In this document: positions 25,696-37,200 of the stretch, piece by piece
Numbering within the stretch: position 1 is the first letter of the stretch
Layout: the number at the start of each line of letters is the position of its first letter
Source of the DNA: Xestospongia muta
Taxonomy: Eukaryota > Porifera > Demospongiae > Haplosclerida > Petrosiidae
Assembly: GCA_963693285.1 (NCBI GenBank)
Contig: OY848926.1
Coordinates: 935,001-999,000 of the forward strand
Length of the DNA stretch: 64,000 bases
Direction: 5' to 3'
Notes under the pieces: model-generated
What the model was told of the DNA's origin: nothing
What the model saw: the letters and a program-made list of their open reading frames with translations, nothing else
Database searches by the model: none
Program-made: the position numbers and the translations under genes

Positions 25696-28600
25696 ATGGC
25701 AAGTATTGTCTACTTTCTTGCGTATTTTCTTTTGCTGTTTCCCCCAAAAATAAATGGTTAGTGTCTTAATAGATAATGAGATGTTGACTCTTAGAAGTTA
25801 TGTACTAGTTAGAGCACCAATCATCCCTTACCTTTAAACTAGTGTGCAGAGTATGTTAGAATTGAACATACACGTGACGATGTAACCGTATGTTATAGTA
25901 GGCAAGAAATGTCTATATAGACTAAGTTACACTCGCTTACTACATGTAGTTTGATATAGCTATAAATGTTCCTCTTACCATACAGCGAGGTAAAAGCCTG
26001 ACTTAAATTAAAGTAACAACTAACTATGGCTGAAGACAATGAAGACTACAATACATTAGCTTTAAAGTTGATATGGTCTTTTCTGATGTTCAGCCATAGT
26101 TACTTAGTAAATTTAAAAGTTAGTTAGTAAATTTTAATAAAATGTCTTAAAATCTCAATCTTCAAACCTCTAACAATGTAAGTGATATTTAAATTACTGT
26201 ATAGTATTGACAAATGTAGCTTGTGTTTGTTTGTATCTATAATAATATCATTGTCAGTGTGTGACACTTGTAATTTTTTTCAATGGGTGACATTTTTAAT
26301 AAATAAGTTATTACAGATGTTGAAATTGCTTAGTAAATTAGCATATTTGTAAGGACACATTCTATAAGCAATAGAACCTTCATTCATGTAACCATACATT
26401 TGCTAAAAATAGTAACATAAAATTGTATGTTACTATATTTAGGATTTAAAGTATAGGGAATAGAGATATAACGATGACTAATACATTGATATAATGATGA
26501 TATATATATTAACAATATATGTGTAGATCGATGAAGGAAGTTGTGTATAGATTTGTATACTATAAGTTGGTAAGAACACATTGAAAATAGGTTTTTTAAC
26601 TGATTCATTGTTACATGATATGAGCTTAACATAGCACAAATATAATATTTGTATCACAAGTAAAGTATTCCTCATATAAATGTTAATATATAAAATTTTA
26701 TTTAACCTTTGAAAACAGTACTGCTATATTTTCAATTAATATAATAGTACATATATGTAATTATTGAAGTATAACATAATATGTGTACACATCATTCCAT
26801 TATAAAAATAAAAATACATTTATTATACATATATGTATATGACTAGATAACAAGAGACCTACCCACAACAAGATAATCATACCACATCTAGAATAAATTA
26901 AATATCTATAACACATGCTATGCACATGTAACCTGTAGGTTTTCTTTATGGGGAACCTCCTTAATAAATTACATAGTAATTAAGTGTTTATAATAACATT
27001 TGTTATAACACCAGCTGTTATTGGTTAGCTGATGATGATATCAATGTGTAGGGAAGATACCAGTCACTGACTGAATGAAGTACATACACATTTCGGTTAA
27101 TTATCATGACTATAATGTCTTGTAGCTATTAAATGAAGTCCATATTGATCTTTATAACTAAATGTTACCCTTTATATAAGAGTTTATAGTTCAGTTATGT
27201 TGAGGTCATAAGTATAATACTCTATAAAAAGAGGTACTCATGAAATGTTTACCTATACTTGTAATTCTTAATTAGATTTTAGTTACTTTATAAACATGTA
27301 TTTCTGATTGCTTTATAATTATTTAGCTTTGTCCAATGGTGCTATGATTTTATATCGTAGTGGATCTACCTCATCATCCTATTACTATGGTATTGTGAGG
27401 ATCTATTACAATGGATGGGGTAATATCTGTGATGATTACCAATACAGTTCTACTGAAGCTAATGTCATTTGTCATCAGTTAGGATATACTGGAGCCTATA
27501 GTTACTCTAGAGCTGGATTAGTGAGGTTAGAATTATGTAATAATCAAGCTTTACATTATCTTCATCTAGTTATGGCACTGATTATCGATCTATGAAGATG
27601 GATGATGTCAACTGTGCTAGTAGTAGCTACCTCACTATCTTTCAGTGTTCTTTCTCTACTATCATTGATAGTGGATGTATTAACAGTAACTCTTATGATG
27701 CTACTGTATACTGCTGTGAGTCGAGTATTTTCTTTAACAACAATTATTATATATGTTACAGATACCACTAGGATCTGGAACAGTAATCCATTTGCTGGTA
27801 TGATACGTCTCCAGGAAGGTAGTTATTCTAATCAAGGACGTGTGGAGGTCTACTGTAATGGACAGTGGGGAACAATATGTGATGACGGATTTGGTTCTAC
27901 TGATGTTCGAACTATCTGTAAACAACTGGGATATAACTATTACTATAGATATGATCACCTTAGTCTGTAAGTTTAATTATATGATCTGATGATGTCAATG
28001 TAAAATTTTGCTACATGTATTATAACCATATATGGTTATATATATAGCACAATTGTTTGATGCATTGAAAAATACTGTAAAATATTATAGTTTAGTGATC
28101 ATTGAATTAGTGATTATCTTAAAATTGAAAATCAAGTTGTAATTTTTTTAGCCATGGTAGTTCCAGTCAACCAATTGATTTATATATATAACATTAATGA
28201 TTTATATATATTATATATTATATACTGATAGTTGATATCAACATTAAAGGAAATTTCATTATTATAGATCTGGTAGTTACAGTCAACCTATCTGGAAGAC
28301 ATACATGTCTAGTTCTTCCTCTGACACATGTTATGGTACTAGTAATTCTTGTCCATCAACTTCAGTAACTAGTTGTAGTCACTCTGAAGATGTCACTGTG
28401 GAATGTAGTAAGTATAATTGTGTTAATATTTTTACTGGCTGGTAACCAAATGGGCATACAGTCCTATATTTATCTGTCCATGTGGTAACTGGTATGTTTG
28501 TTTTCATCCACTTATATTATTATTGTATGTGGCAATTGAAGTGACAAAAATTATAGTTGTAATTAAATGATTAATTTTGAAGATGCTAATTTTGTGGTAA

Positions 28601-30839
28601 AATACTATGGTTTTTGAACTTTAATGTTATTTGGTTATGTTATTATGATAGCACTTATGATAGATGTCAATAACATTCATTGGTTACCATATATGAATTT
28701 TATCAGTTAGAAGATGTGTTTTTATTATTATCATCACTTTGATCAACAATACAGTATGCAGTCTAATTATATTTGTCTGATTGTCATATACAACAATAAT
28801 TCTAATAAAACAATGAAGACAAACATAACCATGTGTAACAAATTGTTATCTTTCTCATGTAACACATGGTCCAAAACAGACTACCTTACTCTCTACCTTA
28901 CAAAACGGACTATATTACTCTCTCCTCAGAAATGTTATAAGATAAACACTCTATTTCTTTAGAATAATGAGCAATCATGTGTTGATAACATACCAGTCAA
29001 TGAAACAATGTGTCACTTTGACATTGTTTTAATGAAAGCATGCAAATAGTATTTGTGACATAATTTAATTACTTGTTGCTATTTCCTTTAGCTTATAGCT
29101 CTTCCTATTCTAAAAGTTATAACACTCTGATCTCTTGTTCTGGTAAGGGATATTGATATATATCATGTACAAGTGAATTAAAAAAACAACACTGACTGTA
29201 TTCATAACCCACAGTAAGACTGTGTCTTCACTTTGATAACAAGAAAGCAGGAAATATCTAGTTTATATATATTTGACTTCATAAAGGTGACTTAGCAAAC
29301 CACTTTGAATGGTGCCTTATAATACTCAGAACTTATTTAATATGTCACCTAGCAAAACTTAATTATTTCTTAGGTATTGTAGTGTAGGGAAACATTGCAA
29401 AGTAGTGAGAGGTTCTGAACAGCTATTGATGAGGTATTCATTGTTTCATGGCAATAAATTTTAATGGACAATCCCAACCATACCTTCATAAGTGTTGCTA
29501 CTGCTTGCCTACATAGCTTCTCCTAACTAGAGGAATATTATTACTCATCTCTAGCACAACACTAATTTTTAATTTATGTTATTTAATTTATATAATAAAT
29601 ATATACCTTCCATTTAGGTTCAATTGGTAATGGTGTTGTACATCTCTATCGTAATGGATATACTTCATCATCTTATTACTATGGTATAGTACAGATCTAT
29701 ATTAACAGTACATGGGGTAATATCTGTTATGACTCTTACTACGGTTCTACTGAATCTGATGTCATCTGTCATCAGCTAGGATATACAGGAGCCTTGAGTT
29801 ACTCTAGAGCTGGATTAGTGAGGTAAGTTTATATTAAATAAAATAAAGGTCTTTCAAGAATCTTTGCAGCTATGGTACTGACTATAATTCAACAAAACTT
29901 AATCGTGTCAGCTGTGCTAACAGCAACTACCTAACTCTCTTACAATGTTCCTACTCTGCATACATATATAGTGGATGTAGTTCTAACTATTATGATGCTA
30001 CTGTGTACTGCTGTGAGTTTGACAGTGTAGTAATCTTATATATTTTTATACTGGCAGATACTACTAGGATTTGGAACAGTAATCCTTATCCTGGTATGAT
30101 ACGTCTTCAAGGAGGTAACTATTCTAATCAAGGACGTGTGGAGGTTTACTGTAATGGACAGTGGGGAACAATATGTGATGATGGATTTAGTTCTACTGAT
30201 GCTAATACTATCTGTAAACAACTAGGATATACTGGATATGTTATATATGATCATTTAACACTGTAAGTAAAAGACTTTTAAACTTGTACAGTAATTATAT
30301 TCTCACACAGACCTGGAATATCAAGTCAACCTATATGGTCAACATACATGAGAAGTAGTTCAAGTGATAGGTGTTTTGGAACTAGTAATTCTTGTCCTAG
30401 TTCTAGAGTGACAAGTTGTAGTCACTCTGAAGATATCACTATCTCTTGTAGTAAGTAATATTACTGAATGTTTTATTGTTAGTTATTGTATAATACTTAG
30501 CATATTCACAATATTCTACTAATGACATTACAATTGGGGTCTGTTCAGCTTCTTCATCAGGTAGAATCACATTGTCCATTTTTAATATTTATAGTATACT
30601 TCTGTCTTCTGTCTACAGTTATTGGTCCTATTGTTGGAGGTACTTTAGGTGGTGTTTTCATTCTTATTATCATCATAGTTATAATCTCCTCTGTTATTTG
30701 TTGGTACAAACATATTGGTATATGTGCTAAACTACATGAGAGGAAAACAACATGTACAACAGATATAAATCAAAATGATGAGATTGAAGTAGATACTTTG
30801 GACCAGCAGTTAATGAAAACACAGTTTATGAAGTTGTGA
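25696..30839 (+). CDS. Gene E: SRCR receptor with deleted cytoplasmic tail
   Basis: Signal exon 25696-25756 (MASIVYFLAYFLLLF...). Module 1: 27327-27525, 27570-27715, 27762-27966, 28268-28407; linker 29092-29142. Module 2: 29618-29822, 29870-30012, 30058-30262, 30311-30450. Membrane/tail exon 30619-30839. Spliced length 1716 nt, 571 aa, open throughout. The signal peptide and 51-nt linker match gene C, while the tail start (NQNDEIEVDTL) matches B and D, so it is a mosaic. Just after VDTL about 700 bases present in B and D are missing; the joined frame reads DQQLMKTQFMKL and stops, removing all PPxY motifs. The old terminal codons follow out of frame, and the old TAA has become TAT. The ectodomain and membrane anchor look functional. 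Confidence 0.8.
28152..28179 (+). pseudogene. Vestigial d-type exon in intron (gene E)
   Basis: Fourth occurrence of the relic described at 3984-4011; the functional d exon is at 28268. Confidence 0.6.
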
Positions 30840-31128
30840 AGTCTGAAGGAACTCCACCGTTATACTCAGCTAACAATACTGCATATGTCAGTACTGTTTA
30901 TAACACAGGCAATTATAGTGATTGTATAAGAATTATAATACTATAGGACTTTTTATAGTACTAGTATTTTGTGCTTTGTATGCTTTGCTGAATTCATCTT
31001 GATAAACTATTAATTATTCATATCTAATTATAAATACTAGCTATAGTTAGGTGGTGTGGGAATCTGTTTTGGTAGCTTTCATATAGTGTTTCTTCTACAT
31101 TCACATGATATAAATGGTAAATACTCTT

Positions 31129-31200
31129 ATTGTCATCATGGTCCTAATCTCCTTTCTTATGTGTTTGTATAAATGTATTGGTATATGTGCTAAACATATG
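31129..31200 (+). pseudogene. Relic of a membrane-segment exon
   Basis: Reads IVIMVLISFLMCLYKCIGIC then AK, clearly homologous to the [20 protein letters not shown] stretch of tails A-E. It is embedded in sequence that otherwise matches the 3' flank of the long-tail genes, so it marks an illegitimate recombination that pasted part of the exon in again. No acceptor or continued tail frame. Confidence 0.7.
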
Positions 31201-31212
31201 AAAATGTATAGA

Positions 31213-31290
31213 TATAAGAGGTGTGCTGATGGATGTTCCATGCTGGCCCATCAAAGCCACCATAGATTACATAAAATTGATTGATTGATT
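31213..31290 (+). mobile_element. Possible non-LTR retrotransposon 3' end
   Basis: A GC-richer segment (CCATGCTGGCCCATCAAAGCC) ends in AAAATTGATTGATTGATT. Short tandem tails of this kind are common at the 3' ends of CR1/L2-like LINEs. No reverse-transcriptase coding is visible, so this is a tentative call. Confidence 0.3.
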
Positions 31291-32298
31291 TAATTAATAT
31301 GTGGTTATACAGGTTTTATGTAGCAAACTTATTTTGATGCAAAAAGGAGGCATAATAAATACTATTGTGATAACTAATGTACTAGTGCTAATGTAACTAA
31401 CGGTTAGAAACAATAACTATTTTATTAGTATTTTGTATGGATGCATGCAAACAAATAATGTTTATGAATGAGTTAAACTTATCTCTTTTAAAGTATTTTA
31501 CTAGTATATATACAATGAAAATAGTAACACTGGAAATCCATGTTGTTTACTATTGTATTTTATGGTAATATTTGTTCTTCATAAAAGGATCATGGCAACA
31601 GTGTCCAGCGTTACTTCTTAATATCCATTATACCCCAGTACAATTCCTTTAAGATTAATATAATAGAAGATTGAAGTGTATATATGAATCCATGGTCTTT
31701 TTTTATTAAGAATAAAAAAGTCATTATATTAGTTTTAACCACATGCATTAACAATATAAACAGTTAATTTTGTAATAATTAGTTATCAAAGCAGTCCACA
31801 TTATGTTTACTATTTACACAGCAACCAAAATTTTCTTACATAACCATGTATATAATAGCTAAATCATAACCAACTAAAGTGATATATATATAGTAACAAC
31901 CCTCACAAAAGTATACAGGGCTATAGAATACATGAATATTATTGTCTAAGTAATGAAAACAGAATCTTTGAATTCATAGCTCTAACATGTAACTATATGA
32001 CTATCAATAGTATACTTTAGTAATGATAACAGTGTGATACTACATTGCAACATTTCCTGTATTACTTTATTTAACATTAATGACATAACCTGTTACACAC
32101 AATAGCAACAACTATATATTTTCATGATGTGTACACTGTAAGTGCCATGTCATTTGTCTAATGATAATATTTACTTCAGTGCATGATATATTACTAATAT
32201 ACAATGAGGGAATGATTGTAATATGATAGGGTGTATATTATAAAACATGCTATCATAAATTAAGTTCATGTTTTGATAGTAGTCTAATAATCTGATAA

Positions 32299-32420
32299 AC
32301 TATTTGTTGCCTGGGGATGTTGTAATTGCAGAAAGAGGTTTTACCTGCGATGATTATGCTCGTATGGCATATGCTGAAGTGAAAATCCACAAAGGGTAAA
32401 AAAGTTTGAACAGTTCCAAG
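32299..32420 (+). pseudogene. DDE transposase fragment (DDE_Tnp_4-like)
   Basis: One frame reads LLPGDVVIAERGFTCDDYAR, then MAYAEVKI, matching the pattern around the second catalytic residue of DDE_Tnp_4 transposases (GDvvlADRGF...a.l.iP.f.kgk), with Glu replacing the catalytic Asp. A stop follows; in a shifted frame TKGKK continues the family pattern. It is a dead fragment, probably from a PIF/ISL2EU-type DNA transposon. Confidence 0.55.
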
Positions 32421-32475
32421 TCCTTCTGTTGTTCCACAATATTAACAACTCAGTTAACATTTATCATCATCAGAA

Positions 32476-33000
32476 TAATGATATTTATTCATAAAAAATA
32501 ATTATAATAATTATCTTTTGCATTTTTTGCTAGCATGTACTTTAGGTAGTTTTCAACATGACAGACAGTACCATTTATTTTTAGGTGGACAGTGTATCCG
32601 TAAACAGTCAGAGGTTGCACTACTCCATCCTTGTCAGCTACATGTTTCCTAGTGTACCACTTGCCACCATAAGTAAAAACGCGTTCTACTCTGTCTGTAG
32701 CACTTTATAAAATTCCCTATCTATTGTAATCCTCTCCGTGGCCATTTCCCTTTTAGTCCAAACCACAAAATACCCATACTTCACATCACTACACACATTC
32801 AGTTGAACTTGATAGTAATATGAATATTCCCTTGATAGCTTCCAGCATCCTGCATGATGCATGTGATATAAGCCATGTATGTATTATACTAAAATGGCTA
32901 TATAGCTAGCCATTCCTGAACTGTCCTTGGTCATGCAGAAATTTGAAGGATTATTGCCTATCACCCACCAGCATTCCCTTCCAGCTACAAATCCAGTAGT
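32476..33000 (-). pseudogene. YqaJ-type exonuclease relic of a DNA transposon
   Basis: On the minus strand, 32690-32845 reads KLSREYSYYYQVQ and further on YFVVWTKREMATERITIDRE, the C-terminal hallmark of YqaJ (lambda-exonuclease-like) proteins (YYYQvQ, DFVVWT, ERI..D..F). The expected Asp of DFVVWT is Gly-Tyr here. After a stop and frame change, 32535-32725 stays open with VERVFTYGGKWYTRKHV and GYTVHLKINGTVCHVENYLK. Upstream, to about 33000, WWVIGNNPSNFC also looks coding-derived but has stops. It faces the DDE fragment; ISL2EU-type transposons are known to carry a transposase and a YqaJ nuclease. Confidence 0.5.
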
Positions 33001-33955
33001 AATAAGAGTTATAGCTACTAGCTGTTCACGTTTCATGCTGAGCTACTTAACTTCATCTCTTCCTTGGTATAAGCATTTGGAGTAGCAACGATATATACAA
33101 ATATGTCATTCCATGCCACATTTGGAACCTGGTTAGTCTCTGCCTGCCAAGCTTACTTGGAATTGCATATAGATCCTTCCTGAGGCCAACTTTCAGTGCA
33201 TCTTTGCTTGGATTCTCCAAACAAACAACTATAATACTCTGATACTTGCTCCATCATAACGATTGTTATAGTGACCATCTGCAACGAGAGTGCTCGTTGC
33301 CTCGCAAGATAGTGGTTAGCAACAGTTGCCATGAGGCGATGACATAATTGCACGATCTCCATTATTAAAAAGTCATATAAAATTCCTTCAGTATTTTCCT
33401 AATGTCCTTAGACTTCAGGCAACTGATATGTATGCATATATTTATATGCATCTATGATTTCAAAATTGTACATACATATATATGTGTTCTATATAGGGAT
33501 AGACTTTGTGTACAAATTTTATTAAAGGCTCACAAGGAAGAAAGGTAGTCAACAGTTACATATGGACAGTTAAATGGATCTTCGACCACATAGGTTTATA
33601 TTGGGGTGTAAAAGTAACCATAGATATACGGATCCTCATTCTATGATTGCTAAGAAGCTAATTTATTGCTAAGAGTGCATATTTTACTGTAAATTACGCG
33701 AGGGGATTTTTATTCCCTAGGATTTTTGCACGGGGGTAGTGTAAACCGAGGAAGCCATATTCTCAATTTCAATGGTCACATTGAAGGTCAAATTAGAAGA
33801 AATTCCAGGCCATCATTTTCTTCTACCTGGTCATACGAAGACTTGATATAAGCTCTTGATAGAGCGATTACTACACCAATAAGCACAATAAGTGAGTAAA
33901 CTCGTGTGACGTAAATTTACTTAATTTACAAGGGCGTTGCTAGGTGATCCCACGC

Positions 33956-34037
33956 ATGTTTAGCAGTTAATTACTTGCGGTTGCAAATTTGTCTATAAAT
34001 TTGCGTTATTCGTAAAAATTAAGCGCTTCTTAAAGCA
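33956..34037 (+). promoter_or_regulatory. Core promoter of gene F
   Basis: The 80 bases before the ATG are strongly conserved with those before gene G (52258-52341), although flanking DNA differs. Shared words include TTAATTACTTGCGGTTG, TATAAAT (33994-34000), GCGTTATTCGTAAAAATTAA and CTTCTTAAAGCAATGGCC. The TATA-like element is 38 bases from the ATG, implying a very short 5' UTR. A CRE-like TGACGTAA lies just upstream at 33907-33914. Confidence 0.6.
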
Positions 34038-34221
34038 ATGGCCAAGCGTCAGGTTCCTGCTGTGTTGTTTGCTCTTTCAATTTTTCTCGGTTTTTCGACA
34101 TGTCCTGTATATGGTGAGTTCTTATCTGCAAAGATGAATAAATTATAATTATATAAAATACAGCGTGCAGCAATTATATATATATGATAAATTTGTTAAC
34201 ATTTTTCCCAATATTTGTGCA

Positions 34222-34263
<42 letters not shown>

Positions 34264-37200
34264 TATATATATAGCCTTAATAAGTTGTAACTGCATAACT
34301 TTTAAGTGTCTGAATTAAAAATATATGTATATGCAGATTATTAATACTAGTTTGCATATTTATTGTCTAAGAGAAAACATTTCAACAGATCAAGTACAAA
34401 AATTATTGCACTGATGTTTTGATCCAAATATACTATGCTATTAGTGCAGAGCTAATGTTGTTAAAGTCAAAATGACCACAATATACCAGCTGTAAAGTCA
34501 ACAATGGATTAAATTGTAAGAATTAAATGCAGTGAAAGGTCATGATCAATTGAACCCAGTTAGTATAGTTGAAATAGTATCCATATCTTCCTCATTGTTT
34601 CTTTATAATTGGGCTACAACATTGTAACTATAAAGATTACTTTTTGGCTTCTAATTGGCTTTATACATATTTAGTTATACTAGGTTTGTGGTAACTCAAT
34701 ATTGGGCTTACATCGTATTGATAAGATTCTGGTAACCAAGACAATGTTTGAAATGGCAAAATGCTATTTTAATTGTATACCATACTTGAATAATGTTGAC
34801 TTTGCAGAAAATATGTCAATGTTTTTGCTAATCAGTTATACACTGCTGCGTATATGCATGGCACAAGTTATTTGCGCTGTCATTATTAGACCTAGGTGAC
34901 ATATGTACATGGTGCCAGTTCATTTAATTTTATATATGTCAGTTGTTAGTCTGTTGATGCTTAGTATTGTAAATGAAAAACATTTGAAATGTCTTTGGTT
35001 CCACTGAAACAACGTGTTCTATTAGTATTCCGCTATAGGAATCTGGTGCAGTCACATATCCCAGTGCTGAATCTTATTAATTGTAATGAACCAGAAAACA
35101 GTGTATTAATGAAAGGCACTAAAGTGCTGAACCTCGCTGCAGTTTCAAGTTATTTATAAATGCTCTGCCAGCTTAGGCCCATCTATGATGTTACTAGGTA
35201 GCATTGCAAGAAAATTTATTAACATTGTAGAAGGTGTGTCACATTTATCAATATTTCATATACAAAATTTATTGTAACTTGAAGATGAAACGTTCTTTGG
35301 AAACTTCCCGTAGTACAAATAGAAAATCAATATATTATCTATTAGTAGCAGTTTTTCAGTGCTTTGAGACGTTTCCTGAATGCGTCACACTTTGCTCCAA
35401 GTCCATGTATAATCTTGAAACACTTCATAACTTTTATGACGATTACTTTGAACAATGGCCTTCTGTCTTGCTAATGTTTATTCCTCTAAGATTGTCTACA
35501 ACATACTAAAAAATCTCCACATTAAGTTTTTTACTTTTTGAAAAACGGCACCTTAACCTCTGCAGCCTGAAAATTCTTTGCGAGTTTTAAGCTTTTGTTT
35601 TCCTTGACGATGTACTTGATACTACTGTTGTAAAGTCCATACGTTTTTCTATTCGTTGCTAAACCTTGGTAGCTGCTAATGCTTCGCTTGCCAAGTTATA
35701 GCAGTTCAAAAATAATCACCAGTAACAGGCAGTGCAGACACACACACAAACACACACACACACACACACTGACAGACTACAGTACCCTCGCTATGCACCC
35801 ATGCACAGCGAGGTTAATTACAAAATCTCCTCTATTCCTATCATTATATAATACTTTCACTCAGCCATTAAATACATATAATACCATAGATTGGGAAAGT
35901 TTCATGTTACAAAAGTTTTGTGTAAACGTTAATACGTTGAAAAAGTTTTGAACACAATTACATACTGTAATGTTCCTACTGTAATATTTCAATGTGTAAT
36001 AATCTTAGTGAATTTATTTTTCGTACATTATCCAACATTTGAACTTTTTTCACAATGACACTTTCCCAATCTACAATAACAACAGCTTCTGTTAATACAT
36101 TACTATGATATTATTTAGATAAGGCACCTTGAAGGCTGTGAACTCTTATCTTTCCCACTGCTATTGTAGTAAATCCATAGCAACCATGATTATAAGAAAC
36201 CCATCAACTAATATATTTCACAACTGGTTGTTTTTTTCATATATATGAGCTCAGCATGGAGACATCCCTCTGAGAAGGAAGAGACAATTCCTAATACCCC
36301 AACTTGAGTCTTTGTTGTCTTTTTTTCATAGAATTCACTCTATCCATTCTATGCCCATTCATGCACTTTAAAACCATGCAACTAGGATGCATTTGTTTAT
36401 TGACCATGGCCTTAGTCTGGTGTTTTCGTCCCTTCACTTAGAGAACAAGGGTCTGAGGACAAGCACATATAGGACTTGTACAGCAGGAATGCAGATGTGC
36501 ATAGGTAAAGCATTTAGACCTAAGCATGTGTTAAGAGAATGAAAAATGCAAAGTGGCTGTTGTGATATGCCGTTAATGTAGTGGCAATCTTTTGAATACA
36601 AGCACAACTCTCTCTTTATAAACTAGGATGCCCTTCCATCACATATTGCTTGAAGAGTAGAGTTTCAAGCAACTTCAAGAACTTTACTAGCTATCATGCG
36701 GAATAATAGATGTTCAGTAAAATGGAGGAGCTCTTAAGTGCACAAGGTGTTTCTGTGGCCTCCAAGATTTTTATAGGCTGTACAAGTCCAATGTGTGTTT
36801 GTCCACAGACCTTTCCTCTCTACTTTGGCCTCACATAAATATTTAGTATGAATTGTTGACCCACTTTGCACAGCATACTGTAACTTTACCCTCTACTCTC
36901 TTAGCTTTTGAACAGAGTTAATCTGCATAATTACTCTATTGGATGTGACCTTTACTATTATCACATCACAGAGTTCACTATAAGGCTTTCTTTATTTTAT
37001 CTTAGACACTTTATAGTAATAGGTTGGATATTCACTCTTTGATAACGACCACTGATAAGCTATATCATAACCAAAACCATCTGCCTCTCTTACAAATAAT
37101 GTATGTTGTTTTCAAAATAGAAATCACTATTTGCAATATAACTTCTTGTTTGTGGCCTAAAACAATTATATTTAGACAATATATAGTTTTGAATAATGAC

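Larger units (their letters stand above)
30840..34037. other. E-F intergenic region with tail and transposon debris
   Basis: About 3.2 kb without an intact gene. It holds the remnant of the long-tail 3' end (30840-30885), a partial membrane-exon relic (31129-31200), a possible retroelement 3' tail (31213-31290), DDE-transposase and YqaJ-exonuclease relics (32299-33000) and the F promoter. The stretch 31300-32290 shows no recognisable content. Confidence 0.6.

Noticed and set aside
33690..33760. NF-kB-like GGGGATTTTT motif upstream of F
   Set aside because: Does not fit the consensus spacing, is not in the conserved promoter block and is absent before G.
35234..35509. Possible 91-aa gene in gene F intron 1
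   Set aside because: No recognisable domain, no counterpart in gene G intron 1 and no promoter or poly(A) context; chance ORF or unrecognised element.
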